In this document: piece after piece, positions 40,857 to 41,822 of the stretch | How positions within the stretch are numbered: position 1 is the first letter of the stretch | Layout of the letters: the number at the start of each line of letters is the position of its first letter | NCBI GenBank assembly: GCA_938024995.1 | Contig: CALJDU010000031.1 | Location: forward strand, 1-41,822 | From: an uncultured bacterium | GTDB taxonomy: Bacteria; Myxococcota_A; Polyangia; Polyangiales; Houyiibacteriaceae | Direction: 5' to 3' | DNA: 41,822 nucleotides | Program-made: the position numbers and the translations under genes | Notes under the pieces: model-generated | Database searches by the model: none | Told to the model about the DNA's origin: nothing | The model's input: only the letters and a program-made list of their open reading frames with translations

Positions 40857-41822
40857 ATGCCGAAGATGCTCGGGCGGCGACGCCTGCTCACGGTCACGCT
40901 CCTGGTGCTCCTCGCCGCGTGCGGTGACGACGACACCATTGCGGACTCCGGTCGGCCGGACACGAACACGTTCGACAGCAACGTCTTGCCGCCCGCGCAG
41001 CTGGGCGAGCTGGTCGTCTTCGAGGGCCACGAACGGATGGTGAACTCCGTCTCCGTGCCGCTCGTGGATGGGCTCGACCTGCGCTCCGCGACGATCCGAA
41101 CGGAAGCGACGTCTCCGGTCGAGGTGGTCGAGTTCGAGTGCGGAACCGCGACATGCGGAGTCGTCCTCAAGGTCACGGACGCGCGCCCGAACCGCGGTGC
41201 ACCGATCCCGGCCCCCATTGACTCCGAGAACCACTTCCTGCTCCTCGATATCGACGGCGATGTTTACCGCGGCCTCATGTCGGTGCGGCCGCTCGATGAG
41301 CTCACGAACACGACGGGCTCGCCGTCTGTCGTCACGGCGACGCCCATTCTCGCGACACGCGCCTCCTCCGTACCAGGGGGACAGTTCGTAGGAGAAGACG
41401 GCGTCGACCTTCCGTTCCGCTGGGTCATGTTCGGCACCGGCACGTTCGAGGCGGGCTTCGACCTTTCCGAAGGGCGCATGGGCGGCGCGCTCGCGGGCGC
41501 GGCAGGAGCCGCCGCACCGATGGGCGGCGGTGGCGCGGGCAGCGGCGGCGGCGGCGGCGGCGGCGGAAATGGTTACACCGCCAACGCGGAGGAGGATCTC
41601 GAAGACGAGACTCCGGGGCGAGAGGAGGAAGACGAGGGGGGAAACGATCCGACCGGCGGCGGGCCCTGGGGAGTCACGCGCCAGTCGGAGTGGGTACAGG
41701 CGCGGAGTCGACCCTCCGTCTACCTGGCGCTCATCTCTTGCGCCAGCACAGACCCCGAGATCCCGGGGTTCGTGTTCTGGTGCGTGGCGTCCAGGCAGGC
41801 CTCGCCCCTGGACAGCGGCGGC
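40857..41822 (+). CDS. Lipoprotein of unknown function, cut by the window end
   Basis: The reading frame from ATG 40857 stays open to the last base (322 codons, no stop). It begins with a lipoprotein signal, LLVLLAAC, with Cys22 as the lipidated residue. The mature N-terminal part (about 45-190) is beta-rich (LGELVVFEGHERMVNSVSV, FLLLDIDGDVYRGLM, FRWVMFGTGTFEAGFDL). A Gly/Ala-rich tract (about 203-240) coded by GGC repeats, then an acidic stretch (EEDLEDETPGREEEDEGG) and a Cys-containing end (ALISCASTDPEIPG, WCVASRQ) follow. The family is not recognised. It lies 44 bases after the previous lipoprotein gene, so they may share a transcript; no ribosome-binding site is clear. Confidence 0.78.
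   Translation, partial: MPKMLGRRRLLTVTLLVLLAACGDDDTIADSGRPDTNTFDSNVLPPAQLGELVVFEGHERMVNSVSVPLVDGLDLRSATIRTEATSPVEVVEFECGTATCGVVLKVTDARPNRGAPIPAPIDSENHFLLLDIDGDVYRGLMSVRPLDELTNTTGSPSVVTATPILATRASSVPGGQFVGEDGVDLPFRWVMFGTGTFEAGFDLSEGRMGGALAGAAGAAAPMGGGGAGSGGGGGGGGNGYTANAEEDLEDETPGREEEDEGGNDPTGGGPWGVTRQSEWVQARSRPSVYLALISCASTDPEIPGFVFWCVASRQASPLDSGG
41544..41566 (+). repeat. GGC microsatellite inside the lipoprotein gene
   Basis: Seven GGC units in a row, coding Gly, end at 41564 within a longer Gly-rich region. Pure triplet runs are slippage-prone, so the Gly linker may vary in length between strains without a frameshift. Confidence 0.8.

Overview
The window is very GC-rich and looks like chromosomal DNA of a myxobacterium (Myxococcota, probably a Polyangia/Sandaracinus-like lineage). 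The lineage signs are a matrixin protease ending in a MYXO-CTERM-type anchor (7258-8997), a membrane protein with an AgmX/PglI-type C-terminal domain (37616-38233), a giant Ser/Thr kinase-ATPase-TPR protein (12704-16609), and several secreted or lipid-anchored proteins rich in Cys, Gly, or Asp-Ala-Gly. The genus is inference. No rRNA, tRNA, CRISPR array, phage or transposase gene was seen. Layout: 1-318 is a patch of two families of short structured repeats, followed by a small acidic ORF. 669-4192 holds an AI-2E-type permease, a PP2C phosphatase on the other strand and a divergent HtrA-like protease. 4345-6446 is a two-gene overlapping unit (TPR protein plus queuosine-precursor transporter of the YhhQ family). 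6641-8997 is an ATGA-coupled pair: a secreted protein of unknown function and a surface matrixin metalloprotease, closed by a clear terminator. 9106-12686 encodes two overlapping half-size ABC exporters whose motifs predict an asymmetric heterodimer, followed by the giant kinase. A shared two-way terminator (16691-16721) separates the kinase from the minus-strand operon gap-pgk-tpiA-secG (20541 down to 16764), which joins three consecutive lower-glycolysis enzymes with the Sec translocon subunit SecG; this SecG has a long 11-residue-repeat tail. 20711-24069 (minus) holds a small conserved-looking protein, a degenerate ATP-grasp protein and a cache/HAMP-like membrane protein. A histone-deacetylase-family amidohydrolase (24082-25098) converges on a 1343-codon membrane protein with a spermidine-synthase-like domain (25136-29167), whose only usual start codon lies inside a second copy of the left-edge repeat. 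29319-32665 carries a TPR protein, a putative type III secretion inner-rod-like protein, a FliA-type sigma factor, an unknown protein and homoserine kinase. 32684-35755 is a long S41 C-terminal-processing protease. 35966 to the end is a cell-envelope block: membrane-anchored unknowns, a putative beta-barrel protein and three lipoprotein-like proteins, the last cut by the window edge. Besides 1-318, no gene-free stretch exceeds about 300 bases. The best candidates for something new are the dispersed AATATT-bounded repeat that provides a start codon, the SecG tail, the orphan inner-rod-like gene beside a flagellar-type sigma factor, and the matrixin pair.
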